From JACCXG01 sp963750935 (GTDB taxonomy: Bacteria > Acidobacteriota > Vicinamibacteria > Vicinamibacterales > 2-12-FULL-66-21), in assembly GCA_963750935.1 (NCBI GenBank), contig CAVVSR010000007.1, forward strand, positions 49,710 to 113,709: a stretch of DNA of 64,000 nucleotides, read 5' to 3'. Below the pieces are notes generated by a model, which worked only from the letters and a program-made list of their open reading frames with translations, ran no database searches and was not told where the DNA came from. Shown here piece after piece: positions 9,485 to 17,333 of the stretch; position 1 is the first letter of the stretch; each line of letters opens with the position of its first letter. Both the position numbers and the translations under genes were made by a program.

Positions 9485-9922
9485 GGCCGTCGCCGCGGCC
9501 TTTTGCGGCCGGGGCGTCCATCAAGGCATCCGGACTCCGCGTGGTAGCATCACGATGGTCGAGCGCCGGGGGCCGTCGCCGGGCGGCGGCGCGCTTCCTG
9601 AGCACGCTGGGCAAGAGCAGACACAACCGCGCGCGACGATCTGCGGGCTACGACTGGTCCGACACAATCGTGCGCTCGCGAGTCGAAGTGGCTCCGGGCT
9701 TCAGTAGCGAGCTGAGGTTTTGGGGTCTTCCTCAACAACGATACCGTGCAGGCAGCCGATCACGTTCCACTTGAACATCGAGGAGCGTTCGATGGCTCGA
9801 GCGTCGTGGAGTCGCTCGAAGAACGGCCGGAGTCAGAACTCGCCCTGTCGAAGTGCTGTGGCTGGACCCGTGATCGATGGGATGGCCTGGGTGCGCGCGA
9901 CGCGGCCCGAGAATCGTGTGAC
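9485..9922. other. Gene-poor stretch with a possible degraded GT2 remnant
   Basis: Nothing here is confidently coding. In the plus frame a short open stretch from 9716 reads GFGVFLNNDTVQAADH; FLNNDT is the core motif of rhamnosyltransferase-like GT2 enzymes, but the flanks do not extend the match and a stop precedes it. The frame then stays open into the following Wzy-like gene. It may be a scar of the rearrangement that also left the truncated GT4 copy at 11930-12000. Confidence 0.3.
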
Positions 9923-11905
9923 ATGAGCGCCGGGTCTCGCTGGCCGATGTGGGCTGCGGCCGCCGGATGGGCCGCGCTCGCGGTTCCACTCGCGACCGTC
10001 GCGATGTCGCTGGCGCTCTCCCCCGAGAGCACATGGAAGCTCGTCGCGCTCGTCGTCCTGCTCGGCGTCCTCGCGATCGCTCGACCGGAGTCGACCGTGC
10101 TCGTCGCCACGGCGTTCGCCGGGTTCGGCACCATCCTGGCACTGTTGACGGGTGCCCCGTCGGTGCGCATGACGGAAGTGCTCGTGGCCGTCGCGCTCCT
10201 CGGCGGCACCGTCGACGCTGCCCGCCGTCCGCGCGTCTATCGTGAGGCGCTCCGCGGCTGGATCATGGTGCCCGTGGTCCTGCTCGCGCTCGCAGCCACC
10301 GCGTCGACGGCGGTGTGGCTGCGCGTGGAGCAGGTGCGGACCGGCTATGCGGCGCCGTACGCGCAGCGGTTCGTACGGTTCCTGACGCACGACTACTTCA
10401 CGGCGCCTGGTGAATTCTGGGTGGTCGTCTCCACGGCCGTCGTGCTCGAAGGGCTGGCGCTGTTCGTGCTGGTCGCCGCGCTGTGCCGGATCCGTCCCGC
10501 GTTCTTCGAGCAGGGCGCGCGCATGCTGATCGTCGGCTCCGCCGGTCTCGGCGTGATGAGCCTCCTGAGGCTCGGCGAGATTCTGCTGCGCAACCCTGAC
10601 GCACTCGCCGCCGCGCGCGCATCCGTCAACGGGTTGCGGATCTCGCCCCAGATCCCCGATTACATCGCCGCCGGCTCATATTTCTCGCTGTGCTGGCTTG
10701 TGTCGCTCGGCCTCAGCGCATCGTCTCCACCGGGCCGCCGGATCGCGTGGCTCGCCGCCGGAGTCCCTGCCCTGGCGGCGCTGTACCTGACGGGATCGCG
10801 ATCGGTGATCGCCGCCGCGCTCGCCGGGCTCGTGTTTCTCCTGATGACGACGGTGCGCCGACGCGGCGGCGCGACGCGAGGGGTGGCGGTGCTGGCGCTT
10901 CTCGCGGTGATGGTGATGGCGTTCAGCTACCGTCAGGTGATCGGCCGGGATGCGGTCGGGCAGCTCGCGACGCAGTCGCTGACGGTCCGCATCGAGCTGC
11001 TCAAGGCGGGATGGGGCGTCGTCTCGACGCGGCCGCTCTTCGGGGTGGGCCTCGACCGCTTCTTTCTGGTCGCCGGCGACTTCGCGACGCCGACGCTGCG
11101 CGCCATGTGGCCGGGCCGACTGAACCCGCACAATGACTTCCTGCGATTTGCCGGCGAGCTGGGCGCCATCGGCGTCATCCTGTTCGTGTGGGTCCTCGTG
11201 CTGTCCGCGTCGCGCGTATGGCGTGGCCTTCGGCGCGCGCCCGACGTCGGCCTCGCGGGGATGGCCGGCGGTCTGATCGCGTTCCTCGTCACGAGCTGCG
11301 TCAGCAATCCCTTGATGGTGCGCGAAGTGTCCTACGTGTTCTGGATCGCGGTCGGCCTTGCCGTCGGACGCGCGTCGGGCGCCCTTCCGCCACCGCCGTC
11401 GGCTCCCGACGCGTTGTTGCTCGCACCGCGAAGCCCCGTCTCACGATTGCGGTGGCCGGTGCTCGCAGCCATGACGGCGCTGCTGACCCTCACGGTGCCC
11501 TCGCGCGCGAACACGGAGCTCGCGGCCGTGAACATGAGCCGGGTCAGCTACGGGTTGTTCGAATGGGGCGTCGATTCGGATGGCACGCCGACGCGCTGGT
11601 CGGGTCCGCGGGCGACGATGTTCGTCGATGGCCGTGCCCGCAGCGTCGAGCTGTCGTTCAGTGGCGCCTCGCCGGCAGGCGCGCTGCAGCAAGTGGAGAT
11701 TCGGCTGGACGGCCGCGTCGCGAACCGACTCGCGGTCGGCGGCGAACGTCAGCACGTGCGTCTCGTATTACCGCCGGGATCGGGGACCCACCGCCGGATC
11801 GATCTGACCGTGACGCCAACCTGGGTTCCTGCCGAACTGATCCCTGGTAACCCGGATCGCCGCGAGCTCGGCGTGAAGGTGGGGGAGCTTCGTGTCCAGA
11901 TGTGA
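9923..11905 (+). CDS. O-antigen polymerase/ligase family membrane protein (Wzy_C) with C-terminal soluble domain
   Basis: About 660 residues. Residues 1-~520 contain 11-12 predicted helices, with the ligase/polymerase loop GSRSVIAAALAGLVF and the diagnostic RLNPHNDFLRFAGELGAIG near residue 405 (the 'H-N-x-x-L' of WaaL/Wzy). The last ~150 residues (after ~515) are a soluble, beta-rich periplasmic extension with no recognised family. The ATG at 9923 was chosen because the longer GTG-initiated frame (from 9746) adds a hydrophilic, non-family N-terminus. It probably polymerises or ligates the glycan made by the surrounding genes. The adjacent DNA carries duplicated GT4 sequence on the far side, so the gene may have arrived by recombination. 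Confidence 0.75.
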   Translation: MSAGSRWPMWAAAAGWAALAVPLATVAMSLALSPESTWKLVALVVLLGVLAIARPESTVLVATAFAGFGTILALLTGAPSVRMTEVLVAVALLGGTVDAARRPRVYREALRGWIMVPVVLLALAATASTAVWLRVEQVRTGYAAPYAQRFVRFLTHDYFTAPGEFWVVVSTAVVLEGLALFVLVAALCRIRPAFFEQGARMLIVGSAGLGVMSLLRLGEILLRNPDALAAARASVNGLRISPQIPDYIAAGSYFSLCWLVSLGLSASSPPGRRIAWLAAGVPALAALYLTGSRSVIAAALAGLVFLLMTTVRRRGGATRGVAVLALLAVMVMAFSYRQVIGRDAVGQLATQSLTVRIELLKAGWGVVSTRPLFGVGLDRFFLVAGDFATPTLRAMWPGRLNPHNDFLRFAGELGAIGVILFVWVLVLSASRVWRGLRRAPDVGLAGMAGGLIAFLVTSCVSNPLMVREVSYVFWIAVGLAVGRASGALPPPPSAPDALLLAPRSPVSRLRWPVLAAMTALLTLTVPSRANTELAAVNMSRVSYGLFEWGVDSDGTPTRWSGPRATMFVDGRARSVELSFSGASPAGALQQVEIRLDGRVANRLAVGGERQHVRLVLPPGSGTHRRIDLTVTPTWVPAELIPGNPDRRELGVKVGELRVQM

Positions 11906-11929
11906 GCGGTCAGCCGCGCGCGTCGTCGG

Positions 11930-12000
11930 TTCAGCTCAACACTGCAGGCGGCGATGCCCGACCGCACCGGCGGCATCGGACTGAACCACGCAAGGCGCAT
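11930..12000 (-). pseudogene. Truncated second copy of the GT4 5' end
   Basis: Reading from ATG 12000 on the minus strand gives MRLAWFSPMPPVRSGIAACS, matching 21 of the first 23 residues of the intact GT4 at 9472. Most base differences are at third codon positions, so the two copies diverged while both were selected. After codon 23 the match ends abruptly, and the frame runs antisense into the Wzy-like gene to a stop at 11749. The upstream TACAAT-N6-ATG arrangement is also conserved. Confidence 0.7.
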
Positions 12001-12216
12001 CGGTTGATTGTAGGCTGCGGGCGGCGTCGCGCCAGGAGCCCCGGAGGCGCCGGCGGCATCCAGTTCATCAGGTATTCCGTGGTAGCATTCGATGTTTGAG
12101 TCGCCCTCCCGAAGGTCGATGTGGGAGGGGACGTTCGTTGACGGCGGCGGGCGTCTCGCGGCCGCGCTTGCGAAAACATTCACAAGGCGTCAACGACTGA
12201 GAAGGCGAGAGGGTTA
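12001..12216. promoter_or_regulatory. Region upstream of the nuo operon
   Basis: About 300 bp separate the Wzy-like gene from nuoA. The first part is the GT4 remnant and its promoter. A stem-loop with arms CCCTCCC (12104-12110) and GGGAGGG (12123-12129) follows, then a relatively AT-rich patch (12170-12200) ending in a GAGAGGG Shine-Dalgarno 4 nt before the nuoA ATG. The nuo promoter must lie here, but no convincing -35/-10 pair was found. Confidence 0.4.
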
Positions 12217-12588
12217 ATGCACGGCTGGGTGCCAATCCTGATCATGATCGGCCTCGGAGCGGGCTTCGGGCTGCTCAACGTCATGGTTCCGCGGCTGCTG
12301 GGACCGAAGAAACCGACCCCGGAAAAGCTCGCGCCGTACGAATGCGGCATGCCTCCCGTCGGCGACGCCCGCGAACGGCATCCCGTCAAGTTCTACCTCG
12401 TGGCGATGATCTTCCTGCTGTTCGACATCGAAGTGGCCTTCCTCTATCCCTTCGCGATGGCGCTCCGCGAGCTGCGCTGGTTCGGGTTCGTGCAGCTGCT
12501 CGTGTTCTTCCTGATTCTGACCGTCGGGTACATCTACGTGTGGCGGAAAGGCGTGCTCGACTGGGGGAAAGAGCACGAGCGGGTGTGA
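12217..12588 (+). CDS. nuoA: NADH-quinone oxidoreductase subunit A
   Basis: 123 residues, three membrane helices. The conserved cytoplasmic loop KLAPYECGMPPVGDARER (residues ~38-55) carries the YECG signature around the quinone-site cysteine, and FLLFDIEVAFLYPFA is the second-helix signature. It is the first gene of the complex I run and is followed 6 bp later by nuoB. ATG 12217 is preceded by GAGAGGG. Typical length for the family. Confidence 0.96.
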   Translation: MHGWVPILIMIGLGAGFGLLNVMVPRLLGPKKPTPEKLAPYECGMPPVGDARERHPVKFYLVAMIFLLFDIEVAFLYPFAMALRELRWFGFVQLLVFFLILTVGYIYVWRKGVLDWGKEHERV

Positions 12589-12594
12589 CCTCTT

Positions 12595-13062
12595 ATGGCT
12601 GATATCGAGATTCCCGTCCTGACGACAACGGTGGACAAGGTGGTGCGCTGGGCGCGCCGCTCGTCCATCTGGCCCGTGACCTTCGGCCTGGCGTGCTGCG
12701 CGATCGAGATGATGGCGATGAGCGCGTCGCGCTACGACATCGCGCGCTTCGGCGCCGAGGTCTTCCGCGGCTCGCCGCGGCAGTCCGATCTGATGATCGT
12801 CGCCGGCCGCCTGTCGCGGAAGATGGCGCCGGTGCTGCGCCGCATCTACGACCAGATGCCCGAACCGAAGTACGTGATTTCGATGGGCGCCTGCGCCTCG
12901 GTCGGCGGCGTGTTCGACAACTACGCCATCGTCCAGGGTGTGGATCAGGTCGTGCCGGTCGACGTCTTCGTGCCCGGCTGCCCGCCGCGGCCCGAGGCGC
13001 TGATCTACGGCATCATCCAGCTGCAGAAGAAGATCGACCAGACGAAGACGACGTTCGGGTAA
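12595..13062 (+). CDS. nuoB: NADH-quinone oxidoreductase subunit B (N2 cluster)
   Basis: 155 residues. It holds the four cysteines that bind the terminal N2 [4Fe-4S] cluster: the pair in LACCAIEMMAM (residues ~33-40), one in SMGACASVGG, and one in FVPGCPPRPEALIYG. This subunit passes electrons to quinone in the hydrophilic arm. Starts 6 bp after nuoA and ends 22 bp before nuoC. Slightly shorter than the E. coli protein, normal for fused-free operons. Confidence 0.97.
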   Translation: MADIEIPVLTTTVDKVVRWARRSSIWPVTFGLACCAIEMMAMSASRYDIARFGAEVFRGSPRQSDLMIVAGRLSRKMAPVLRRIYDQMPEPKYVISMGACASVGGVFDNYAIVQGVDQVVPVDVFVPGCPPRPEALIYGIIQLQKKIDQTKTTFG

Positions 13063-13084
13063 ATCGCCGTCACGCCCATTCATC

Positions 13085-13612
13085 ATGCCTACTCCGACCG
13101 AACTGTTCGACGGTCTCGAAGAGGCGCCGTCCGCCGACGGCATGCCCACGGTCTACGTCGCGCTCGACCGGATTGCCGATGCCGGCCGCGCCTTACACGC
13201 CGCGGGCTTCACCGTCATGATCGATGCGATCCCGCTCGATCTGTATCCGCGCGAGCCGCGCTTCGAGATCTCCTATCTGCTGCTGAATCCCGGGGTCAAC
13301 GGCAGCGTGCCGGCGCGGCTGCGCCTCAAGGTGCGGGTGCCGGGCGCCGACCCGCGCGTGCCGACGCTGTCGGGGGTCTGGGCGTCGGTCAACTGGGCCG
13401 AGCGCGAGGCCTTCGACCTGTTCGGGATCATCTTCGACGGCCATCCCGATCTGCGGCGCATCCTGATGCCGGACGACTGGGAGGGGCATCCGATGCGCAA
13501 GGACTATCCGGTCCAGATCAACACGCCGGTGAAGACCTACGAGCCGCTGCAGGTCTCGCAGGACGAGTTCGTCGCGAACCTGGAGGCGGCGCGGGATCGC
13601 GGGAAGGCGTGA
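13085..13612 (+). CDS. nuoC: NADH-quinone oxidoreductase subunit C
   Basis: 175 residues. The 30-kDa subunit signature is present: ASVNWAEREAFDLFGIIFDG followed by HPDLRRILMPDDWEGHPMRKDYP. It is a separate gene, not fused to nuoD. Its stop overlaps the ATG of the inserted phosphoheptose isomerase (TGATG), so translation of that gene is coupled to nuoC. Confidence 0.96.
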   Translation: MPTPTELFDGLEEAPSADGMPTVYVALDRIADAGRALHAAGFTVMIDAIPLDLYPREPRFEISYLLLNPGVNGSVPARLRLKVRVPGADPRVPTLSGVWASVNWAEREAFDLFGIIFDGHPDLRRILMPDDWEGHPMRKDYPVQINTPVKTYEPLQVSQDEFVANLEAARDRGKA

Positions 13613-14196
13613 TGGCCCTCGACGCGCGCGAGGCCACGCAGGTGGTCGAAGCGGCGCTCGACGCCACCATCGCGCTGCACCGGCAGGTCCGATCGCTGGA
13701 TCTGTCGGCGGTGGTCCGGGCCGCCGAGGCGGTGCTCGCGGCCTACGCGGCCGGCGGCAAGGTGCTGGCGTTCGGCAACGGCGGGAGTGCGGCGGACGCG
13801 CAGCACTTCGCGGCGGAGCTGGTGGGACGGTTCGAGCGGGATCGCGCCGGGATGGCGGCGATCGCGCTGACCACCGACACCTGCACGCTGACGAGCGTGG
13901 CCAACGACTACGGGTTCGACCGGATCTTCGCGCGCCAGGTCGAAGGGCTGGGGCGCGCGGGAGACGTCGCGGTGGCGATCTCGACGAGCGGAGGATCTCT
14001 GAACGTGATCGAAGGGCTGAAGGAAGCGCGCGCCCGCGGGCTGCGGACGGTGGCGCTGACCGGCCGTGACGGCGGCGCCCTCGGTGCGCTGGCGGAGATT
14101 CACATCAACGTGCCGCACGACACCACGTGCCGCGTGCAGGAGGTCCACATGACCCTCCTCCACGCCATCTGCGGCATCGTCGAGCGCAGGAGCTGA
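13612..14196 (+). CDS. gmhA: SIS-domain phosphoheptose isomerase inserted in the nuo operon
   Basis: 194 residues, matching GmhA (sedoheptulose-7-phosphate isomerase), the first step of ADP-heptose synthesis for the LPS core. Visible motifs: LAFGNGGSAADAQHFAAELV (residues ~48-68, phosphosugar loop), AISTSGGSLNVIEGLKEARA (second SIS loop) and TGRDGGALG. It is wedged between nuoC (TGATG overlap) and nuoD (4-bp gap) in the same orientation, so it must be co-transcribed with complex I. Partners hldA and a heptosyltransferase are encoded at 33-36 kb. A DiaA-like role is possible for this family, but the motifs favour GmhA. Confidence 0.85.
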   Translation: MALDAREATQVVEAALDATIALHRQVRSLDLSAVVRAAEAVLAAYAAGGKVLAFGNGGSAADAQHFAAELVGRFERDRAGMAAIALTTDTCTLTSVANDYGFDRIFARQVEGLGRAGDVAVAISTSGGSLNVIEGLKEARARGLRTVALTGRDGGALGALAEIHINVPHDTTCRVQEVHMTLLHAICGIVERRS

Positions 14197-14200
14197 GGTA

Positions 14201-15403
14201 ATGAACACGGTGGAAACGAGCGCCCCCGAGCTTCGCAGCGAAGTCATGACCGTGAACATGGGGCCGCAGCACCCCAGTACCCACGGCGTGCTCCGCCTGG
14301 TGCTGCAGCTCTCGGGCGAGGAAGTGATCGGCGCCGACACGACGATCGGCTACCTGCACACCGGGATCGAGAAGACCGCCGAGCAGAAGAAGTGGCAGCA
14401 GGTGATTCCGCTCGTCGAGCGGATGGACTACCTCGCCGCGCAGTCCAGCAGCCTGGCGTTCTGTCTGGTGGTCGAGAAGCTGCTCGGCGTGGACGTGCCG
14501 GAGCGGGTCAAGGACATCCGCGTCCTGATCGCGGAGCTGCAGCGCATCACCAGCCACCTGGTGTGGCTCGGCACCCACGGCCTCGAGATCGGGGCGGTGT
14601 CGGTGATGATGTACGCCTTCCGCGAGCGGGAGCAGCTGCTCAATCTCAACGAGATGCTCGCCGGCTTCCGGATGTTCCCGAGCTACCTGCGGATCGGCGG
14701 GCTGCGCGAGGACCTGCCGCCCGGGTTCCACGACGCGGTCAACACGTTTCTCGACAAGTTCCCGAGCAAGCTGAACGAGTACGAGGACCTGCTGACGAAG
14801 AACCAGGTCTGGCTGAAGCGGACCAAGGGCGTCGGCGTGCTGACCCGCGAGGACGTCCAGCAGTACGGCCTGATGGGGCCGATGGCGCGCGCGACCGGCC
14901 TGAGCTACGACGTCCGCAAGACGTTCCCCTACCTGAATTACGACACCTACGACTTCGACGTCCCGATCGCCTCGAACGGCGACGTCTACGATCGGTACCT
15001 GGTCCGGATGGAGGAGATGCGGCAGAGCACGCGCATCGCCAAGCAGGCGATCGGGCGGATTTCGCCGCGCGGCGTGTTCGACATCCAGGACTACAAGATC
15101 GTGCCGCCCCCGAAGGACAAGGTCTACTCGGAGATGGAGGCGCTGATCCAGCACTTCCTGATCTACTCGCAGGGGTTCGTTGTGCCGGCCGGCGAGGCCT
15201 ACGTGCCGATCGAAGGTCCGCGCGGGGAACACGGATTCACGATTTTCTCCGACGGCACGAACCGTCCCTATCGGATCAAGCTGCGCGCGCCGTCGTTCTA
15301 TGCGTGCCAGGGACTGCCGAAGCTGATCATCGGCGGGATGATCGCGGACGTCATCGCCGTCATCGGCTCGACCGATGTCGTCATGGGAGACGTGGATCGA
15401 TGA
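14201..15403 (+). CDS. nuoD: NADH-quinone oxidoreductase subunit D
   Basis: 400 residues, 49-kDa subunit. It begins with the canonical VNMGPQHPSTHGVLRLVLQL (residues ~12-32, quinone cavity). Further family blocks are IGYLHTGIEKTAE, GLMGPMARATG and the C-terminal PSFYACQGLPKLIIGGMIAD. It lines the quinone-binding pocket together with NuoB. Its stop overlaps the nuoE start (ATGA). Confidence 0.97.
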   Translation: MNTVETSAPELRSEVMTVNMGPQHPSTHGVLRLVLQLSGEEVIGADTTIGYLHTGIEKTAEQKKWQQVIPLVERMDYLAAQSSSLAFCLVVEKLLGVDVPERVKDIRVLIAELQRITSHLVWLGTHGLEIGAVSVMMYAFREREQLLNLNEMLAGFRMFPSYLRIGGLREDLPPGFHDAVNTFLDKFPSKLNEYEDLLTKNQVWLKRTKGVGVLTREDVQQYGLMGPMARATGLSYDVRKTFPYLNYDTYDFDVPIASNGDVYDRYLVRMEEMRQSTRIAKQAIGRISPRGVFDIQDYKIVPPPKDKVYSEMEALIQHFLIYSQGFVVPAGEAYVPIEGPRGEHGFTIFSDGTNRPYRIKLRAPSFYACQGLPKLIIGGMIADVIAVIGSTDVVMGDVDR

Positions 15404-16005
15404 GCTTCCACCCGTTGATGGTGTACGACCCGGAGCGCTTCCAGCGCTCCGAGCGCAAGCTGGTCGAGGACGGGCCGGCGTTCACGTTCACGCCCGAGCG
15501 CCGGGCCGCGCTCGACGATCTGCTGACCAAGTACCCGCCGGATCGCAAGCGCTCGGCCGTGCTCGCGGCGCTCTATCTGGTGCAGGAGCAGCAGGGCTAC
15601 CTGACCGCGAACGGCATGCGGCACGTCGCCGGGATCCTCGAGATGACGCCGGCGGAAGTCGAGGACGTCGCGACCTACTACGTGATGTTCTTCAGGGAGC
15701 GGGTCGGGAAGTACGTGCTCCAGGTGTGCCGCACGCTGTCGTGCGCGCTGGCCGGCGCCGAGCGCATCACCGAGGCGCTGGCCGAGAAGATCGGCATCCA
15801 TCCGGGCGAGACCGATCCGTCGGGCATGTTCACGCTGCTCGAGTTCGAGTGCCTGGGCGCCTGCGATCGCGCGCCGATCGTGATGGTGAACAACGAGCAC
15901 TGGCACGAGAAGGCGACGCCCGAAAGCTGCGGCCGGCTGGTGGACGATCTGAAGGCCCGCGGCGAAGCGGTGCTGTCGGGATGTCATTTGAAGGTTGAGC
16001 GGTGA
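15400..16005 (+). CDS. nuoE: NADH-quinone oxidoreductase subunit E ([2Fe-2S])
   Basis: 201 residues. The thioredoxin-like 24-kDa fold carries the N1a [2Fe-2S] ligands in QVCRTLSCALAG and ECLGACDRAPIV. The N-terminal helical region contains ALYLVQEQQGYLT. It is longer than E. coli NuoE by about 35 residues, at both ends. The start ATG at 15400 overlaps the nuoD stop. Forms the NADH-dehydrogenase module with NuoF. Confidence 0.95.
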   Translation: MSFHPLMVYDPERFQRSERKLVEDGPAFTFTPERRAALDDLLTKYPPDRKRSAVLAALYLVQEQQGYLTANGMRHVAGILEMTPAEVEDVATYYVMFFRERVGKYVLQVCRTLSCALAGAERITEALAEKIGIHPGETDPSGMFTLLEFECLGACDRAPIVMVNNEHWHEKATPESCGRLVDDLKARGEAVLSGCHLKVER

Positions 16006-16034
16006 GTGCTCTCCGCCGCGAGCATAAATAAGAG

Positions 16035-17333
16035 ATGGAACCAGTACTCACCAAATACGTCCGCGAGCCGAACAGCTACACGCTCGACTTCTTCCTGAAG
16101 CGCGACCAGGGCTACGAGGGCCTGCGCAAGTCGCTCGGGATGCAGCCGAACGACGTCATCGAGATGGTGAAGGCGTCGGGGCTCCGGGGCCGCGGCGGCG
16201 CCGGGTTTCCCACCGGGCTGAAGTGGCAGTTCGTGGACAAGAAGACCGAGCCGCGCTACATCGCCTGCAATGCCGACGAGAGCGAGCCGGGCACGTTCAA
16301 GGACCACGTGCTCATGGAGCGCAACCCGCACCTGCTCTTCGAGGGGTGCCTGATCGGCTGCTGGGCAATCGGCGCGAAGGTCGCCTACATCTACATCCGC
16401 GGCGAGTTCTATCACGTGCAGAAAGTGATGGAGGCGGAGCTGGCCAAGGTGTACGCCCAGGGCTACGTCGGCAAGAACATCATGGGCTCCGGCTTCGACT
16501 GCGACATCGTCATTCACCGCGGCGCCGGCGCCTACGAGGCCGGCGAGGAGACCGCGCTGATCGAGTCGCTCGAAGGCAAGCGTGCACAGCCGCGCATCAA
16601 GCCGCCGTTTCCGGCCGTCTCCGGCCTGTATAACAAGCCGACCGCGGTCAACAACGTCGAGACGCTGTGCAACCTGCCGTCGATCCTGCTGAACGGCGCC
16701 GAGTGGTTCGCCGGCCTCGGGCCCGAGAAGAACGGCGGCCCCAAGCTGTACTGCGTCAGCGGCCACGTCAAGAAGCCGGGCGTCTACGAAGCGTCGATGC
16801 GCACGACGCTGCGCGAGCTGATCTACGACTACGCGGGCGGCATCCGCGACGGGCACCAGCTCAAGGCGGTCATTCCCGGCGGCTCGTCGGTGCCGATTCT
16901 CCTGCCCGATCAGCTCGACGTCGCGGCGTCGTTCGACGACGTGGCGAAGGCGGGATCGATGCTGGGATCGGCCGGCATCATCGTGATGGACGACACCACC
17001 TGCATGGTGTGGGCGGCGCGCAACCTCCTCTACTTCTACAAGCACGAGTCGTGCGGCAAGTGCACGCCCTGCCGCGAAGGCGGCGACTGGCTCTACAAGA
17101 TCCTGACCCGCATCGAGAACGGCGAAGGGGAGATGCGCGACATCGACCTGCTGACCAGCATCGGGAACAACATCGCCGGCAAGACGCTGTGCGCGTTCGG
17201 CGATGCCGCGGCGACGCCGGCGCTGACCACGGTCAAGAACTTCCGGGCCGAGTTCGAGGCGCACGTGCGTGAAGGCCGGTGCACGCTGCCGGCCGACTGG
17301 CGCGCCGCGAAGCCGCTGGTGGGGGCGCATTGA
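16035..17333 (+). CDS. nuoF: NADH-quinone oxidoreductase subunit F (NADH/FMN binding)
   Basis: 432 residues. The FMN/NADH glycine-rich loop is GLRGRGGAGFPTGLKW (residues ~53-68). It also has YIACNADESEPGTFKD, the SLBB region around VSGHVKKPGVYE, and the N3 [4Fe-4S] ligands in ESCGKCTPCREG plus a later cysteine in KTLCAFGDAA. It accepts hydride from NADH. The downstream neighbour is nuoH directly (1-bp overlap, TGATG), so nuoG, which usually follows nuoF, is missing. Confidence 0.96.
   Translation: MEPVLTKYVREPNSYTLDFFLKRDQGYEGLRKSLGMQPNDVIEMVKASGLRGRGGAGFPTGLKWQFVDKKTEPRYIACNADESEPGTFKDHVLMERNPHLLFEGCLIGCWAIGAKVAYIYIRGEFYHVQKVMEAELAKVYAQGYVGKNIMGSGFDCDIVIHRGAGAYEAGEETALIESLEGKRAQPRIKPPFPAVSGLYNKPTAVNNVETLCNLPSILLNGAEWFAGLGPEKNGGPKLYCVSGHVKKPGVYEASMRTTLRELIYDYAGGIRDGHQLKAVIPGGSSVPILLPDQLDVAASFDDVAKAGSMLGSAGIIVMDDTTCMVWAARNLLYFYKHESCGKCTPCREGGDWLYKILTRIENGEGEMRDIDLLTSIGNNIAGKTLCAFGDAAATPALTTVKNFRAEFEAHVREGRCTLPADWRAAKPLVGAH

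Noticed and set aside
9746..9922. Longer GTG-initiated N-terminus of the Wzy-like protein
   Set aside because: The added 59 residues are hydrophilic, have no family match and lack a ribosome-binding site. ATG 9923 opens directly into the first membrane helix.
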